DNA of 64,000 nt from Bacillus sp. HSf4 (lineage in GTDB: Bacteria; Bacillota; Bacilli; Bacillales; Bacillaceae). The notes beneath the pieces are model-generated. The model saw only the letters and a program-made list of their open reading frames with translations. It did no database searches and had not been told where the DNA came from. Positions 52,188 through 61,712 of the stretch are shown here, one piece after another (the first letter of the stretch is position 1; every line of letters begins with the position of its first letter). Location: the NCBI RefSeq assembly GCF_029537375.1, contig NZ_CP120679.1, positions 3,391,501-3,455,500 of the forward strand, given 5' to 3'. A program made the translations under genes and the position numbers.

Positions 52188-53255
52188 ATGAGAAATTTAG
52201 TCCTGCTCGGCGGCGGCTACGGAAATATGCGCGTCATCCATCGATTATTGCCAAATCAGCTGCCTGATGATGTGATGATCACTTTAATTGACAGAAACCC
52301 TTACCATTGTTTAAAAACCGAATATTACGCACTTGCTGCCGGAACGATTTCTGATCATCATATCAGAGTATCCTTCCCGGATCACCCTAAATTAAAGCTG
52401 GAATACGGCGATATTTCCGGTCTTGACCTTGAGCAAAAAAAGGTTTTGTTTCATGACAGAGAGCCGATTTCTTATGATGATGCAGTCATCGGACTCGGCT
52501 GTGAAGATAAATATCACAATGTGCCTGGTGCTCCTGAACACACATACAGCATCCAGACGATCGATCAATCGCGCCACACTTATCAGGCGCTCAACAACTT
52601 AAACGCGGAAGCAACCGTTGCGATCGTCGGTGCGGGACTGAGCGGTGTAGAACTTGCGAGCGAATTGAGAGAGAGCAGAAAAGACTTGAACATTATTCTT
52701 TTCGACCGCGGTGAATTCATTTTGTCAAGCTTCCCTGAGCGGCTGAGCAAATATGTTCAAAGCTGGTTTGAAGAGCACGGCGTCAAGATTATTAACTGTG
52801 CGAATATTACGAAAGTGGAGCAAGGTATCGTCTATAACCATGACGATCCGATTCAAGCGGATGCGATCGTTTGGACAGCGGGCATCCAGCCGAATCAAGT
52901 CGTCCGCGAGCTTGATGTGGAAAAGGACGCGCAAGGCCGCGTCGTCTTAACACCGCACCACAATCTGCCTGTCGACGAACACGTCTATGTCGTTGGAGAT
53001 TGTGCAAGCCTTCCTCACGCACCAAGTGCACAGCTTGCCGAAGCACAGGCGGAGCAGATCGTTCAGGTTCTGGAATGGCGCTGGAAAGGCGAGCCTCTCC
53101 CGGAAGAGATGCCAAAATTCAAACTGAAAGGCGTACTCGGCTCACTCGGCAAGAAAGCCGGCTTCGGACTGGTCGCTGACAGGCCGCTGATCGGCCGAGT
53201 ACCGCGCCTGTTGAAATCGGGACTGCTTTGGATGTATAAGCATCATAATGGATAG
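52188..53255 (+). CDS. yutJ: YutJ, NADH dehydrogenase-like protein
   Basis: 355 aa; AAAAGGGGAAT precedes the ATG. FAD fold LVLLGGGYGNM at 3-13 and NAD fold VAIVGAGLSGVELA near 144-157. YVVGDCASL near 270 is the second FAD contact. Paralogue of YumB at 2619-3830. The membrane partner and quinone activity are inferred from the NDH-2 family. Confidence 0.9.
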   Translation: MRNLVLLGGGYGNMRVIHRLLPNQLPDDVMITLIDRNPYHCLKTEYYALAAGTISDHHIRVSFPDHPKLKLEYGDISGLDLEQKKVLFHDREPISYDDAVIGLGCEDKYHNVPGAPEHTYSIQTIDQSRHTYQALNNLNAEATVAIVGAGLSGVELASELRESRKDLNIILFDRGEFILSSFPERLSKYVQSWFEEHGVKIINCANITKVEQGIVYNHDDPIQADAIVWTAGIQPNQVVRELDVEKDAQGRVVLTPHHNLPVDEHVYVVGDCASLPHAPSAQLAEAQAEQIVQVLEWRWKGEPLPEEMPKFKLKGVLGSLGKKAGFGLVADRPLIGRVPRLLKSGLLWMYKHHNG

Positions 53256-53289
53256 GGTTTCGAGAGCCGTCGTGCGCCTCTCCTGCGAA

Positions 53290-53307
53290 CCCTTGATATA
53301 TCAAGGG
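53290..53307. repeat. 18-bp perfect palindrome after yutJ
   Basis: CCCTTGATATATCAAGGG. In the 371-bp gap between yutJ and the next gene, which otherwise holds only a strong terminator and no gene. Confidence 0.6.
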
Positions 53308-53428
53308 CTTTCCGATTTGAGTTTTCGCTGAGAAAAATGTTGTACTTTCTGGCATCACATGACAGAAATATGTATTTTCAGACCGGAACAAGTTCATCTG
53401 TCAGGATGGGCTTGTTTTATTAATATCA

Positions 53429-53465
53429 TAAAAAAACACTCTCGGTGTCCTGAGAGTGTTTTTTT
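53429..53465. terminator. Bidirectional terminator
   Basis: AAAACACTCTC, GGTGTCCT loop, GAGAGTGTTTTTTT, with A-run on the other side. Confidence 0.9.
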
Positions 53466-53626
53466 AAAATAATTTTGGCTCTCCACTTCCCTATAAAGGG
53501 GGTGCTGCTTATACGGTCCGTTTAGTTCTTGCCTTGTTGTCCTATATAATAGACTTTATCCACAAAAATGATTCATAATGGATATCACGCTTCTACATGA
53601 TATCGTAATTTTGGCAGAATCAAAGT

Positions 53627-54259
53627 TTAGTCAGACAAAGTGACCTGTTCTGTCTTCTCAACCATCCGCCATTGTTTTAAAAAGTCCATCATTTCCTCGT
53701 ATGCAATCTGTGAAGAATCGCTGTTGTAATTGACTGAATAAGGGTCGCTAAATCCATGCGCCCCATTCAGCTTGAACGCTTTAACAGATTTTGCTTCCAG
53801 GACTGCAATAATTTCGTCGACGTCAAAAGACTTCTCTTTTTCCGAAAAGAAAAGCATCGCGGGGCATGCAGGCGATATGTCCAAGTAATCTCTAATACGG
53901 GAGCCGTAATATCCGACAACCCCGCTGACGTGTTTCTCTTCGCTGCACAGCCAGGCTAAAGTCGCTCCCACGCTGAACCCGACCAGTATGATCTTTTGAT
54001 ATTGATCTTTCAAATGACATATCAACGCTTTGATTTTGCGGGCAGCACCCGCAAAACCGACGTTCTCCATAAAATGAAGATAGGCGGCTTTCTCCTCCAT
54101 ATAATCGAATGGTTTTTCCTGATTTAATAAATTCGGACAGATGACATCAAACCCGCGGTGGGAAAGCGAGCGGCAAACATCTTCCATATGCCGGTTGATC
54201 CCGTATATTTCATGTAATACGATCATCGCCTGCTCTGAATTCTTCTGAATATGTATCAT
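53627..54259 (-). CDS. Dienelactone hydrolase-family protein
   Basis: 210 aa; AAGGAG precedes the ATG. The nucleophile elbow reads GFSVGA, so it has Ser where true dienelactone hydrolases often have Cys. The acid and His are likely in FFSEKEKSFD and HGFSDP. A soluble alpha/beta hydrolase of unknown substrate. Confidence 0.85.
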   Translation of the reverse strand: MIHIQKNSEQAMIVLHEIYGINRHMEDVCRSLSHRGFDVICPNLLNQEKPFDYMEEKAAYLHFMENVGFAGAARKIKALICHLKDQYQKIILVGFSVGATLAWLCSEEKHVSGVVGYYGSRIRDYLDISPACPAMLFFSEKEKSFDVDEIIAVLEAKSVKAFKLNGAHGFSDPYSVNYNSDSSQIAYEEMMDFLKQWRMVEKTEQVTLSD

Positions 54260-54303
54260 CCTCTGACTCCTTCATTTCTATGTGAGCTGGCTTCATAAGC
54301 TCC

Positions 54304-54333
54304 AAAAAAAGAAGGCGCCGATCATGGCGCCAT
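54304..54333 (-). terminator. Terminator after the host phr gene
   Basis: Minus strand: GGCGCC-ATGATC-GGCGCC then TTCTTTTTTT. Confidence 0.85.
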
Positions 54334-54390
54334 TATAAAATGGATGGCAGTGTGCGGACGAGTCTGGGGGAGACTTGTCCGACGAGCTTG

Positions 54391-54600
54391 TCAGCTTAAT
54401 GCAGAAGATTTGTCTGCAAGCGATGTTCCGGGATAGCTGTCAAGGAAGATCGCTCTTCCCGCCATCAGCTTTGCGGACGCTTGATCAAGAAAAATGGCAC
54501 GTCCCGCCAACTCGGCGTTGTTGCTTGCCTGAGACGCAAAACTCAAAACGACAAGGCCGGCGAAAACGGCCGTTGAAACAACGGCAATGATCTTTTTCAC
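54391..54600 (-). CDS. Phr-type pre-peptide with a duplicated octapeptide
   Basis: 69 aa; the GTG at 54600 overlaps the rap stop (GTGA). Signal-peptide start (MKKIIAVVSTAVFAGLVVLS) and then AGRAIFLD twice (residues 32-39 and 47-54). The two copies use different codons for R, A, I, F and D. The peptide must be exported and processed; which fragment signals is not known. Confidence 0.88.
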   Translation of the reverse strand: MKKIIAVVSTAVFAGLVVLSFASQASNNAELAGRAIFLDQASAKLMAGRAIFLDSYPGTSLADKSSALS

Positions 54601-55703
54601 TTTATCTCCTCCGTTCTTTTAAGAATTTGGTCTCTTGCATGATGAGACTCTTCAAAATATCCGGCAGCATTGTCTGCATCACCATTTTTTTTATAGAAAA
54701 GCGCAGCGTCCAGTGTTAATTCCGCTATATCCGTCCAAAGATTGATTGTTTTGAGGTATTCTAAAGCTTTTTCGACGATCAGTGGATTTTGTTCATCATA
54801 CAGAGCATGTATAAGTTTAAATTTCGACAAATATTCCCTTTCTCCTGCTTTTTTCGCGCGGGAAAATCCTTTTTCAAACCATTCGCGCGCTTCATGAAAG
54901 CGGCCCGCTTTGTACAGGACGTGGGTCAATTCAAACATTGAATGAATGCCGTAAACCGATTCCTCATGCTCTTTTAAACAGAGCGCTTCTATGAAATGCT
55001 TTTCCGCCAGGGTGAGGAGATCGCGGTTAAAATAGCTTAACCCCAAGTTGTGATGCGCCATTCCGATGAGGACATGGTGCTTGATCAGTTCAGCATCTTT
55101 AAGCGCCTGCTTATAATGTTGTTCAGCTTCGTCAAAGCGAAATAAATCGAGTTTGTTCGCACCTATGAGCATTTCATTGCTGATCGCTTTTTGGATGTAA
55201 TCATCATGCATTTTGAAGGTTTTTAAAGCTGTTTTCGCATGGTTCAAGGAGAAGAAATTTTGTTTGATTTGATAGTAGGCGATGGCCAGTTTGTAATGGA
55301 ATTCGGCGTTTTCGATTTGATCGGGGATTTTTCTAAGCTTGTCCTCAGCCATTTTGTAGTAATTGATGGCATTTGTGTAGTCCTTCTTATGAAACTCGTA
55401 CATGCCGGCAAAAAAGAAAAAATAATATTCAATCATGTCATCGGTGCTTTGCATATCGGCTTTTTGATACTGGATGTCCTCAAAAAGCCTGTTGGAAGCG
55501 GCAAATTCTTCCGTTACCAATTTATGGCGGTAGTCGAGCAGATTAAAATAGAGCAGCAAATCCTGATTTTCTTCCATATATGGCAGCAGGTGTTCAATCT
55601 CATGTTTTATGGAGACCGCTTGGGATATTTCGTGGCGCTTAATCATGACATACCATTGATTCAGCATTTTCGCGACTTCTTCGTATGCGATTTTTGTCTT
55701 CAA
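54597..55703 (-). CDS. Host-encoded Rap-family TPR protein
   Basis: 368 aa. A three-helix bundle (LNQWYVMIKRHEISQAVS) and TPR repeats, for example YYKMAEDKLRKIPDQIENAEF and AHHNLGLSYFNRDLL. Standard Rap length. Overlaps the phr gene by 4 bp. Likely dephosphorylates Spo0F or blocks a response regulator until bound by Phr. No ComA box is seen upstream, unlike the phage copy. Confidence 0.92.
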   Translation of the reverse strand: MKTKIAYEEVAKMLNQWYVMIKRHEISQAVSIKHEIEHLLPYMEENQDLLLYFNLLDYRHKLVTEEFAASNRLFEDIQYQKADMQSTDDMIEYYFFFFAGMYEFHKKDYTNAINYYKMAEDKLRKIPDQIENAEFHYKLAIAYYQIKQNFFSLNHAKTALKTFKMHDDYIQKAISNEMLIGANKLDLFRFDEAEQHYKQALKDAELIKHHVLIGMAHHNLGLSYFNRDLLTLAEKHFIEALCLKEHEESVYGIHSMFELTHVLYKAGRFHEAREWFEKGFSRAKKAGEREYLSKFKLIHALYDEQNPLIVEKALEYLKTINLWTDIAELTLDAALFYKKNGDADNAAGYFEESHHARDQILKRTEEIK

Positions 55704-55754
55704 CCGATTATCATTCCTTCCCTTCGATTTTTTCCTTTTTATGGGTTGCTTTTC

Positions 55755-55783
55755 ATTTTACAGAATCACTCATTTTTTGACAA
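55755..55783 (-). promoter_or_regulatory. Sigma-A promoter of the host rap gene
   Basis: Minus strand TTGTCA, 17-bp spacer, TAAAAT, about 50 bp upstream of the start. Confidence 0.75.
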
Positions 55784-55859
55784 TGTATTTTTCTAAATAT
55801 TAGCATAATTTCCTAAAATCCTTTTATTTCACCTCCATTTTGACAAAAGCGTCTGTGAG

Positions 55860-55888
55860 TTGAATTTTATCCGCGAAAAATCTATAAT
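55860..55888 (+). promoter_or_regulatory. Sigma-A promoter of padC
   Basis: TTGAAT, 17-bp spacer, TATAAT, 52 bp upstream of the padC start. Confidence 0.85.
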
Positions 55889-55893
55889 TATAT

Positions 55894-55909
55894 ATGTAAA
55901 TATAAACAT
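55894..55909. promoter_or_regulatory. PadR operator
   Basis: ATGT-AAATATAA-ACAT exactly fits the ATGT-N8-ACAT PadR consensus and lies just downstream of the -10 box, where repressor binding blocks transcription. Phenolic acids relieve it. Confidence 0.82.
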
Positions 55910-55939
55910 GTTTAAGTTTACAATAAAGGAGAGATTTTA

Positions 55940-56440
55940 ATGAATGAAGATGTAAAAGATTTTGTTGGAAGTCATATGATTTATACTTATGAAAACGGCT
56001 GGGAATATGAGATCTATATCAAAAATGATCATACCATCGACTACCGTATTCACAGCGGAATGGTGGGGGGCCGCTGGGTCCGCGATCAGGAAACAAATAT
56101 CGTCAAACTGACTGACGGCGTCTATAAAGTATCCTGGACCGAGCCGACAGGCACTGATGTTTCATTAAACTTTATGCCGGAGGAAAAGCGGATGCACGGC
56201 ATCATCTTCTTCCCAAAATGGGTGCACGAACGTCCTGACATCACGGTTTGCTTTCAAAATGACCATATTGACTTAATGGAGGAATCACGCGAAAAATATG
56301 AGACATATCCAAAATATGTCGTACCTGAATTTGCCGACATTACGTTTATGGAGAACGCCGGCATCGATAATGAAGAGCTTATTTCAAAAGCGCCCTACCC
56401 CGGAATGACGGATGACATCCGTGCAGGAAAACGGGTGTGA
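55940..56440 (+). CDS. padC: Phenolic acid decarboxylase
   Basis: 166 aa; AAGGAGAG precedes the ATG. The core ([20 protein letters not shown]; ending [13 protein letters not shown]) is nearly identical to known PadC enzymes; the N-terminus is a few residues longer. It decarboxylates ferulic, p-coumaric and caffeic acid to vinyl phenols as a detoxification. A cytosolic beta-barrel. No padR gene is adjacent. Confidence 0.97.
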   Translation: MNEDVKDFVGSHMIYTYENGWEYEIYIKNDHTIDYRIHSGMVGGRWVRDQETNIVKLTDGVYKVSWTEPTGTDVSLNFMPEEKRMHGIIFFPKWVHERPDITVCFQNDHIDLMEESREKYETYPKYVVPEFADITFMENAGIDNEELISKAPYPGMTDDIRAGKRV

Positions 56441-56452
56441 ACAGAGGATAGA

Positions 56453-56482
56453 CAAGAGGCTGGGGCCGCTCAGCCTCTTTGT
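56453..56482 (+). terminator. Terminator of padC
   Basis: AGAGGCTG, 8-nt loop, CAGCCTCT then TTGTT. Confidence 0.75.
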
Positions 56483-56748
56483 TAATGATATAAGGATTGG
56501 ACCTTTGATAAATCATGCAGCAAAGCTTGAATGTCGTCTCGGGAAAGAGGGACAAGCATTTGATCATACAGTGTGATGATCTGTCCGTCTTCTTCATGCT
56601 CATGCTGCTTTAAATACTGCTGCAAAGCCTGCAATTGATTTGCATTCAAATTTGTTTGCGTTTGAAACTGCTTGATTTTTCTTAATGAAAACACGTTCGT
56701 TTCACCGTCAAATACACCGGACACGATTTGCCCTTCTACGTTTGCCAT
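56482..56748 (-). CDS. 88-aa hypothetical host protein
   Basis: ATG at 56748 with GGGAGTG 6 nt upstream. The middle is Gln-rich and helical (NANQLQALQQYLKQHEHEE). No family recognised. Convergent with padC. Confidence 0.7.
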   Translation of the reverse strand: MANVEGQIVSGVFDGETNVFSLRKIKQFQTQTNLNANQLQALQQYLKQHEHEEDGQIITLYDQMLVPLSRDDIQALLHDLSKVQSLYH

Positions 56749-56826
56749 ACAACACACTCCCGAACTTTTATCCATCAGCCTTAGTTAGTCTGTCCTGTTT
56801 TCCAAAAGAACAATCATGCAAAAATA

Positions 56827-56858
56827 AAACAGCAGGGGGTAAAATCCCATGCTGTTTA
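56827..56858 (-). terminator. Terminator of yuzD
   Basis: Minus strand: AAACAGC...GCTGTTTT stem enclosing GGGATTTTACCCC. Confidence 0.75.
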
Positions 56859-57188
56859 TATTTTTGCAGGCTCATATCCTTGCTTTTCCATCTCTTTACA
56901 GACGTCCTTCAGCTTTGGATTTCCCTCGCCGACCACTTGATCGCCGACAAGGACGAGCGGATAAAAATATTCATCATTCAGTATCTTTTTTGAAATTTCC
57001 TGTTTTTCAGGATCATTTTTCGGCGGGCGGTGGATATCGATGTAGGTAATCGAGAAAGGCTGGCCGGGATATTTTCGTTTCAGGGCTGCTTCGAGCCATT
57101 CATATGTTTCTTTTGATGAGGGCAGATTGACACAGCTTGGACAGAGAACTTCCGCACCATAGACAAAAAGCTCAGCAGGTTTTTTCAT
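56856..57188 (-). CDS. yuzD: YuzD, DUF1462 protein
   Basis: 110 aa; AAGGAG precedes the ATG. The thioredoxin-like fold shows CPSC (residues 16-19) near the N-terminus. Divergent from yutI, as in B. subtilis. Role unknown; a disulfide-related function is possible. Confidence 0.9.
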   Translation of the reverse strand: MKKPAELFVYGAEVLCPSCVNLPSSKETYEWLEAALKRKYPGQPFSITYIDIHRPPKNDPEKQEISKKILNDEYFYPLVLVGDQVVGEGNPKLKDVCKEMEKQGYEPAKI

Positions 57189-57380
57189 CTAAGCAGACTC
57201 CTTTCTGTTTACTTTTATTTTAGTCTATTTTTTTCCCGTGCTCCATATCAGAAATGAAAATCGTTTTTTGTCTTTAACGGTAAATATGATATAATATGTG
57301 GGAAAACGATGAAACCAAACAATAGCTTTTTATTGTTCGACTGAATATAATGGTTGTATGATTTGAAAGGAGCGATATGA

Positions 57381-57620
57381 ATGACGACAGAAGTCGAAAT
57401 GAAAGAACAGGTACAGGAAGTCCTGGACAAACTTCGTCCATTTTTGCTGCGCGACGGCGGAGACTGTGAGCTTGTCGATGTGGAAGACGGCATCGTGAAG
57501 CTTCGCCTGCTCGGCGCTTGCGGAAGCTGCCCAAGTTCAACCATCACCCTGAAAGCGGGAATTGAACGCGCCCTTTTGGAAGAAGTACCGGGCGTTCTTG
57601 AAGTAGAACAAGTATTTTAA
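57381..57620 (+). CDS. yutI: YutI, NifU-like iron-sulfur scaffold
   Basis: 79 aa; AAAGGAGCG precedes the ATG. The NifU C-terminal domain with CGSC (residues 48-51). Binds and transfers Fe-S clusters. Links functionally to YutM in the same neighbourhood. Confidence 0.93.
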   Translation: MTTEVEMKEQVQEVLDKLRPFLLRDGGDCELVDVEDGIVKLRLLGACGSCPSSTITLKAGIERALLEEVPGVLEVEQVF

Positions 57621-57628
57621 TGACCCGA

Positions 57629-57655
57629 AAGGCTGCCGCAACGGCAGCCTTTTTT
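57629..57655. terminator. Terminator between yutI and yuxL
   Basis: AAGGCTGCCG-CAA-CGGCAGCCTTTTTT. Confidence 0.92.
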
Positions 57656-57657
57656 GT

Positions 57658-59628
57658 TTATAAATAATCTTCAAACCATTCCGCTATATATTGCAGCCGC
57701 TTGATCCGCTGTTTTGGATGCCCGTTCCTTGATAAATTGTGGGATGCGTTCGGAAACCTGACGAACTTCACTTCTTTGTCCATTTTCTTCAGCGCGGTAA
57801 ACAGCTGTTCAGCTTGTTCAATCGGACATCTGTCATCCCGTTCGCCATGCAGGATCAACAGCGGGGTCTTGACGCGTTCCGCATATTTCAAAGGAGAACG
57901 GTCCCACAGCATATCCGGGTTTTCAAAGAGATCTGCACCGAGCTGCCATTCTGTGAAAAAGTAGCCGATGTCACTCACACCGTAAAAACTGATCCAGTTG
58001 GATATCGACCGCTGCGTCACCGCAGCCTTAAAGCGGTCCGTATGGCCGACGGCCCAGTTCGTCATAAAGCCGCCGTAGCTTCCTCCCGTGATGCCGAGCC
58101 TTTCCCGATCGATGAAGTCATTTTCTGCAACGGCATAGTCTACAGCTGCCATGACATCCTCATAGTCTCCTCCTCCGTAATCGCCCCGCACTTGATTGAC
58201 GAATTCCTGCCCGTATCCATGGCTTCCTCTCGGATTGACATAGACGACGGCATTGCCTTTGGCAGCCAGCACTTGAAATTCGTGAAAATAAGTATTGGCA
58301 TACATGGCGTGAGGGCCGCCGTGCACTTCCAAAATAAGCGGATACGTCTTTCCTTCCTCATATTGTGCCGGTTTCATCAGCCATCCGTGCACCGTCAAAC
58401 CGTCCTTTGTTTCAAATTGCAGCTCTTCGGGTTCTGAGATGATATGTTCCTCTATAAAAGCCAGGTTGGCATCTGTAAGCCGCTCTGCTTTGTCTTCCCC
58501 CAGAGGGACATCATAAAGCTCGCTCGGCCAATCAGGCAAAGCGATGGCAGCGGCAAAGCCCGCTTCATCCGGATGGAGGCTGAACCCGTTCAGATGTTCC
58601 TTTTCAAATCGGACCGGATATGCAAGGCCTTCTGTTGATATGTAATATATGCCTGTTGAGCCCTGGTCGGTTCCAATCACATAAAAGCCGTTTCCGTCCT
58701 TTGTCCAGGCCGGTTTCGGGAGGACGCCTCCGACAAGGCTGTCCCCGACAACCGCGTCTTGAAGATGGACGTCAAGCATTTCTGTCAGGCAAGTCACTTG
58801 ATCTTTTTCCATATCGTACAGCCAAGCTTTATCAAAGGTAGCATTTTTAAATTCCTGTTCATTTCCTAAAAACGCAAGATACTGACCATCAGGTGAAAAA
58901 GACAGTGACGAGAACACCCCGTTTTGTCCTGTGAGCCGCTTTGTCTCTCCTGTCGAAAGCGTCATGAGGTAGACATCGTTTACACGGGCGTCGGCTTTCC
59001 CTGTCACATTGGCGGAAAAAGCGATCCTATTCCCGCAGGGCGAAAACGTGTGGCTAAAGTGCTCTCTCTCCTCATCCGTGACCTGTTGAACATCCCCCGT
59101 TTCCAGCTCAACGAGGATCAGCTGGGTGTATTTCCCCCTCTTAAAGCCTTGTCCGTCCGCTTTATATACTAAAGAATCGACTTCTAAAGGTTCGTGATCA
59201 TCAATTTTTGTTTTTTCTTTATCTGTTACACTTTCGTCTTTAGTCAGTTTCACTGAACAAAGCAAGGATTTACCGTCTGGCGACCATTCGGGCTCTGTGA
59301 TGTCGTATGGAATATCGGTCACCTTTTTTGCCTCTCCTCCGGCTGTATGAATGATGTAAACCTGTGCCGTTTCATCCCTATTTGATGTAAAGGCGAGCAT
59401 ACTGCCGTCTGGCGACCAGCGGGGATGCTGATTTCTGCCCTTTCCAAACGTCCATTGCGCCGTTTTCCGCTTTTCAACATCATAAACCATGATCTGTGCG
59501 TCATAGGAATCCTGCTCTTCGTTCACAGATGTTTGCACATAAGCGATTTTCCTGCCGTCAGGTGAATACTGCGGGTCTGTGATAGACGCCAGCTTGATGA
59601 GGTCTGCTTCAGTTATGAGCTGCTTCAA
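57658..59628 (-). CDS. yuxL: YuxL, S9-family prolyl oligopeptidase/acylaminoacyl peptidase
   Basis: 656 aa with a TTG start and GGAGGAG upstream. The N-terminal WD40-like/beta-propeller domain (about 10-380) has the repeated WSPDG motif. The C-terminal alpha/beta hydrolase has the nucleophile in GGSYGGF near residue 510, Asp in GERDDRCP and His in NASHNLSR. Removes acylated or dipeptidyl residues from short peptides. Confidence 0.95.
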   Translation of the reverse strand: MKQLITEADLIKLASITDPQYSPDGRKIAYVQTSVNEEQDSYDAQIMVYDVEKRKTAQWTFGKGRNQHPRWSPDGSMLAFTSNRDETAQVYIIHTAGGEAKKVTDIPYDITEPEWSPDGKSLLCSVKLTKDESVTDKEKTKIDDHEPLEVDSLVYKADGQGFKRGKYTQLILVELETGDVQQVTDEEREHFSHTFSPCGNRIAFSANVTGKADARVNDVYLMTLSTGETKRLTGQNGVFSSLSFSPDGQYLAFLGNEQEFKNATFDKAWLYDMEKDQVTCLTEMLDVHLQDAVVGDSLVGGVLPKPAWTKDGNGFYVIGTDQGSTGIYYISTEGLAYPVRFEKEHLNGFSLHPDEAGFAAAIALPDWPSELYDVPLGEDKAERLTDANLAFIEEHIISEPEELQFETKDGLTVHGWLMKPAQYEEGKTYPLILEVHGGPHAMYANTYFHEFQVLAAKGNAVVYVNPRGSHGYGQEFVNQVRGDYGGGDYEDVMAAVDYAVAENDFIDRERLGITGGSYGGFMTNWAVGHTDRFKAAVTQRSISNWISFYGVSDIGYFFTEWQLGADLFENPDMLWDRSPLKYAERVKTPLLILHGERDDRCPIEQAEQLFTALKKMDKEVKFVRFPNASHNLSRNGHPKQRIKRLQYIAEWFEDYL

Positions 59629-59736
59629 CGTTGATTCTCCTCCTTCATGTTGAATTCTATATTCTATTTCGACTTCCTAAATAAAAATCCTTGTTTTGTG
59701 CGAGAAACAAAAAAGAGCCGTTAAAGGCTCTTTTCA

Positions 59737-60657
59737 TTAAACACTATTCACTGATTTTCTCTCGACGACACAGCCGGTATCCGGTATATGAAGACAGTCG
59801 ACCTCACAGTGCGGAAACTTTGCGGCGAGCTTGCTTTGAAGCGCTTCGCCTTTGCCTTTTTCGATAAAGGAAAGGATCGTGGGTCCTGCGCCGCTTAAAG
59901 CCGTTCCGTATGCCCCGTTTAAGCCCGCTTCATGCTCCACCTTGGCAAGCTCAGGGACGAGGGCCCGCCGGTACGGCTGGTGGAAAAGGTCTTTTTTCAT
60001 CATGCGGCCGACAAGCTGCCAGTCCTTTGACATGAGCCCGGCGACGAGCATATTGCTGACAGCGCTCGCTTCAACCGCTTTTGGATAAGAGAGGCTGTCA
60101 GGGAGCACGTCCCGCGCATCTTTTGTGAGCACTTCATAAAAAGGAATCACAACGACGACATCCAAATCAATTTCCTTGACAGAGACCATCTCCGTGTGAT
60201 TTTCTTCGTGCAGCCCGATCACAAGGCCGCCGGAAAGGGAAGCACCGGCATTGTCAGGATGGCCTTCTTCAAGACTCGCAAAATGGAGCTTATCACTGTC
60301 TGAGAGCTGTAAATCAGCGAGCTCGTTTGCCAGTTCGATGGCCGCGGCAATTGCGGCGGCGCTGCTGCCGAGGCCCCGCGCCAGCGGAATGTCGCTCCAC
60401 ACTTTCACAAGGCTCGGCGAAAGCTCTTTCCCGAAATGATCAGCAGTCCGTTTGGCCACTTGGTAAATCAAGTTTTCCGTTCCTTCCGGTATGCCGGCGA
60501 GGACATCTGTTTCAGCTGCAAAACGCCACTCATCAGACGGAAAAACGGACAGCTTTAAATAGCGGGACAGCGCCATGCCGACCGAATCAAAACCCGGGCC
60601 CAAATTCGCCGTGCTTCCAGGAACCGTAATGGAAAACAGCATGTCAGCCTCTGTCAT
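59737..60657 (-). CDS. thrB: Homoserine kinase
   Basis: 306 aa; its ATG overlaps the thrC stop (ATGA). The GHMP-kinase ATP site is [13 protein letters not shown] near residues 93-105. N-terminal [15 protein letters not shown] is the family signature. Phosphorylates homoserine in threonine synthesis. Confidence 0.97.
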   Translation of the reverse strand: MTEADMLFSITVPGSTANLGPGFDSVGMALSRYLKLSVFPSDEWRFAAETDVLAGIPEGTENLIYQVAKRTADHFGKELSPSLVKVWSDIPLARGLGSSAAAIAAAIELANELADLQLSDSDKLHFASLEEGHPDNAGASLSGGLVIGLHEENHTEMVSVKEIDLDVVVVIPFYEVLTKDARDVLPDSLSYPKAVEASAVSNMLVAGLMSKDWQLVGRMMKKDLFHQPYRRALVPELAKVEHEAGLNGAYGTALSGAGPTILSFIEKGKGEALQSKLAAKFPHCEVDCLHIPDTGCVVERKSVNSV

Positions 60658-61712
60658 ACACGTGCGGCTCCTTTTAAGTGTTCGAGAATTTTTTCTTCGT
60701 CTGTCGGCAGTGTGACAGGTTTAATCTGTGATACATCTACAGCTGTATTCGGATCTTTCAGGCCGTTTCCGGTTAATACCGCGACAACCTTCGTTCCAGG
60801 CTGAATTTCTTTCGTTTTCACCTGTTTCAGCACGCCTGCGATTGACGCGCATGATCCCGGCTCTGCGAAAACACCTTCCTCCCGGGCAAGAAGCTGATAG
60901 GCATGGAGAATCTCTTCATCTGACACTGCATCGATTTTGCCGTTCGATTCATTTGCGGCATTGACGGCTTTATCCCAGCTTGCCGGATTCCCGATTCGAA
61001 TGGCTGTCGCAACGGTTTCAGGATTTTCAACAACCTTGTTTTTGACAATCGGAGCGGCGCCTTCCGCCTGAAAACCGCGCATAACCGGCAGACCTGTTCC
61101 ATTTTTTTCGTGATATTCTTTAAACCCTTTCCAATATGCCGTAATGTTGCCGGCATTTCCTACAGGGATTGCCAGAATGTCAGGTGCTTCCCCGAGCTGC
61201 TCGCAAATTTCAAATGAAGCGGTTTTTTGCCCTTCAATTCGGTAAGGGTTGACAGAGTTGACCAATGCGATCGGCTCTTTTTCACAAATGCTGCGAACCA
61301 TTTTCAGCGCGTCGTCAAAGTTTCCGTCGATCGCGATGATCTCAGCGCCGTACATGACGGCTTGGGCCAATTTTCCGAAGGCGATTTTGCCGTCGGGAAT
61401 GATCACGATGCATTTCATATTGGCTCGCGCCGCATAGGCCGCGGCTGCTGCCGATGTGTTTCCTGTCGATGCACACATGATCGTGTCATTGCCCTCTTCC
61501 TTCGCTTTTGCCACCGCCATGACCATGCCGCGGTCTTTAAAGGAACCGGTCGGGTTGACACCTTCTGTTTTGACATAGAGCTCAATGCCGAGCTTTTTTG
61601 AAAGGTTTTGCAGATAGATCAGCGGCGTGTTTCCTTCATTCAGCGTCAGTTCTGGTGTTTTGTCCGTTACTGGCAGATAGTCTTGATATTGATGAATAAG
61701 TCCTTTCCACAT
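60654..61712 (-). CDS. thrC: Threonine synthase
   Basis: 352 aa from the ATG at 61712, which overlaps the hom stop (TAATG). Pyridoxal-phosphate lysine in GSFKDRGM (about 58). Converts O-phosphohomoserine to threonine. Middle gene of hom-thrC-thrB. Confidence 0.97.
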   Translation of the reverse strand: MWKGLIHQYQDYLPVTDKTPELTLNEGNTPLIYLQNLSKKLGIELYVKTEGVNPTGSFKDRGMVMAVAKAKEEGNDTIMCASTGNTSAAAAAYAARANMKCIVIIPDGKIAFGKLAQAVMYGAEIIAIDGNFDDALKMVRSICEKEPIALVNSVNPYRIEGQKTASFEICEQLGEAPDILAIPVGNAGNITAYWKGFKEYHEKNGTGLPVMRGFQAEGAAPIVKNKVVENPETVATAIRIGNPASWDKAVNAANESNGKIDAVSDEEILHAYQLLAREEGVFAEPGSCASIAGVLKQVKTKEIQPGTKVVAVLTGNGLKDPNTAVDVSQIKPVTLPTDEEKILEHLKGAARV

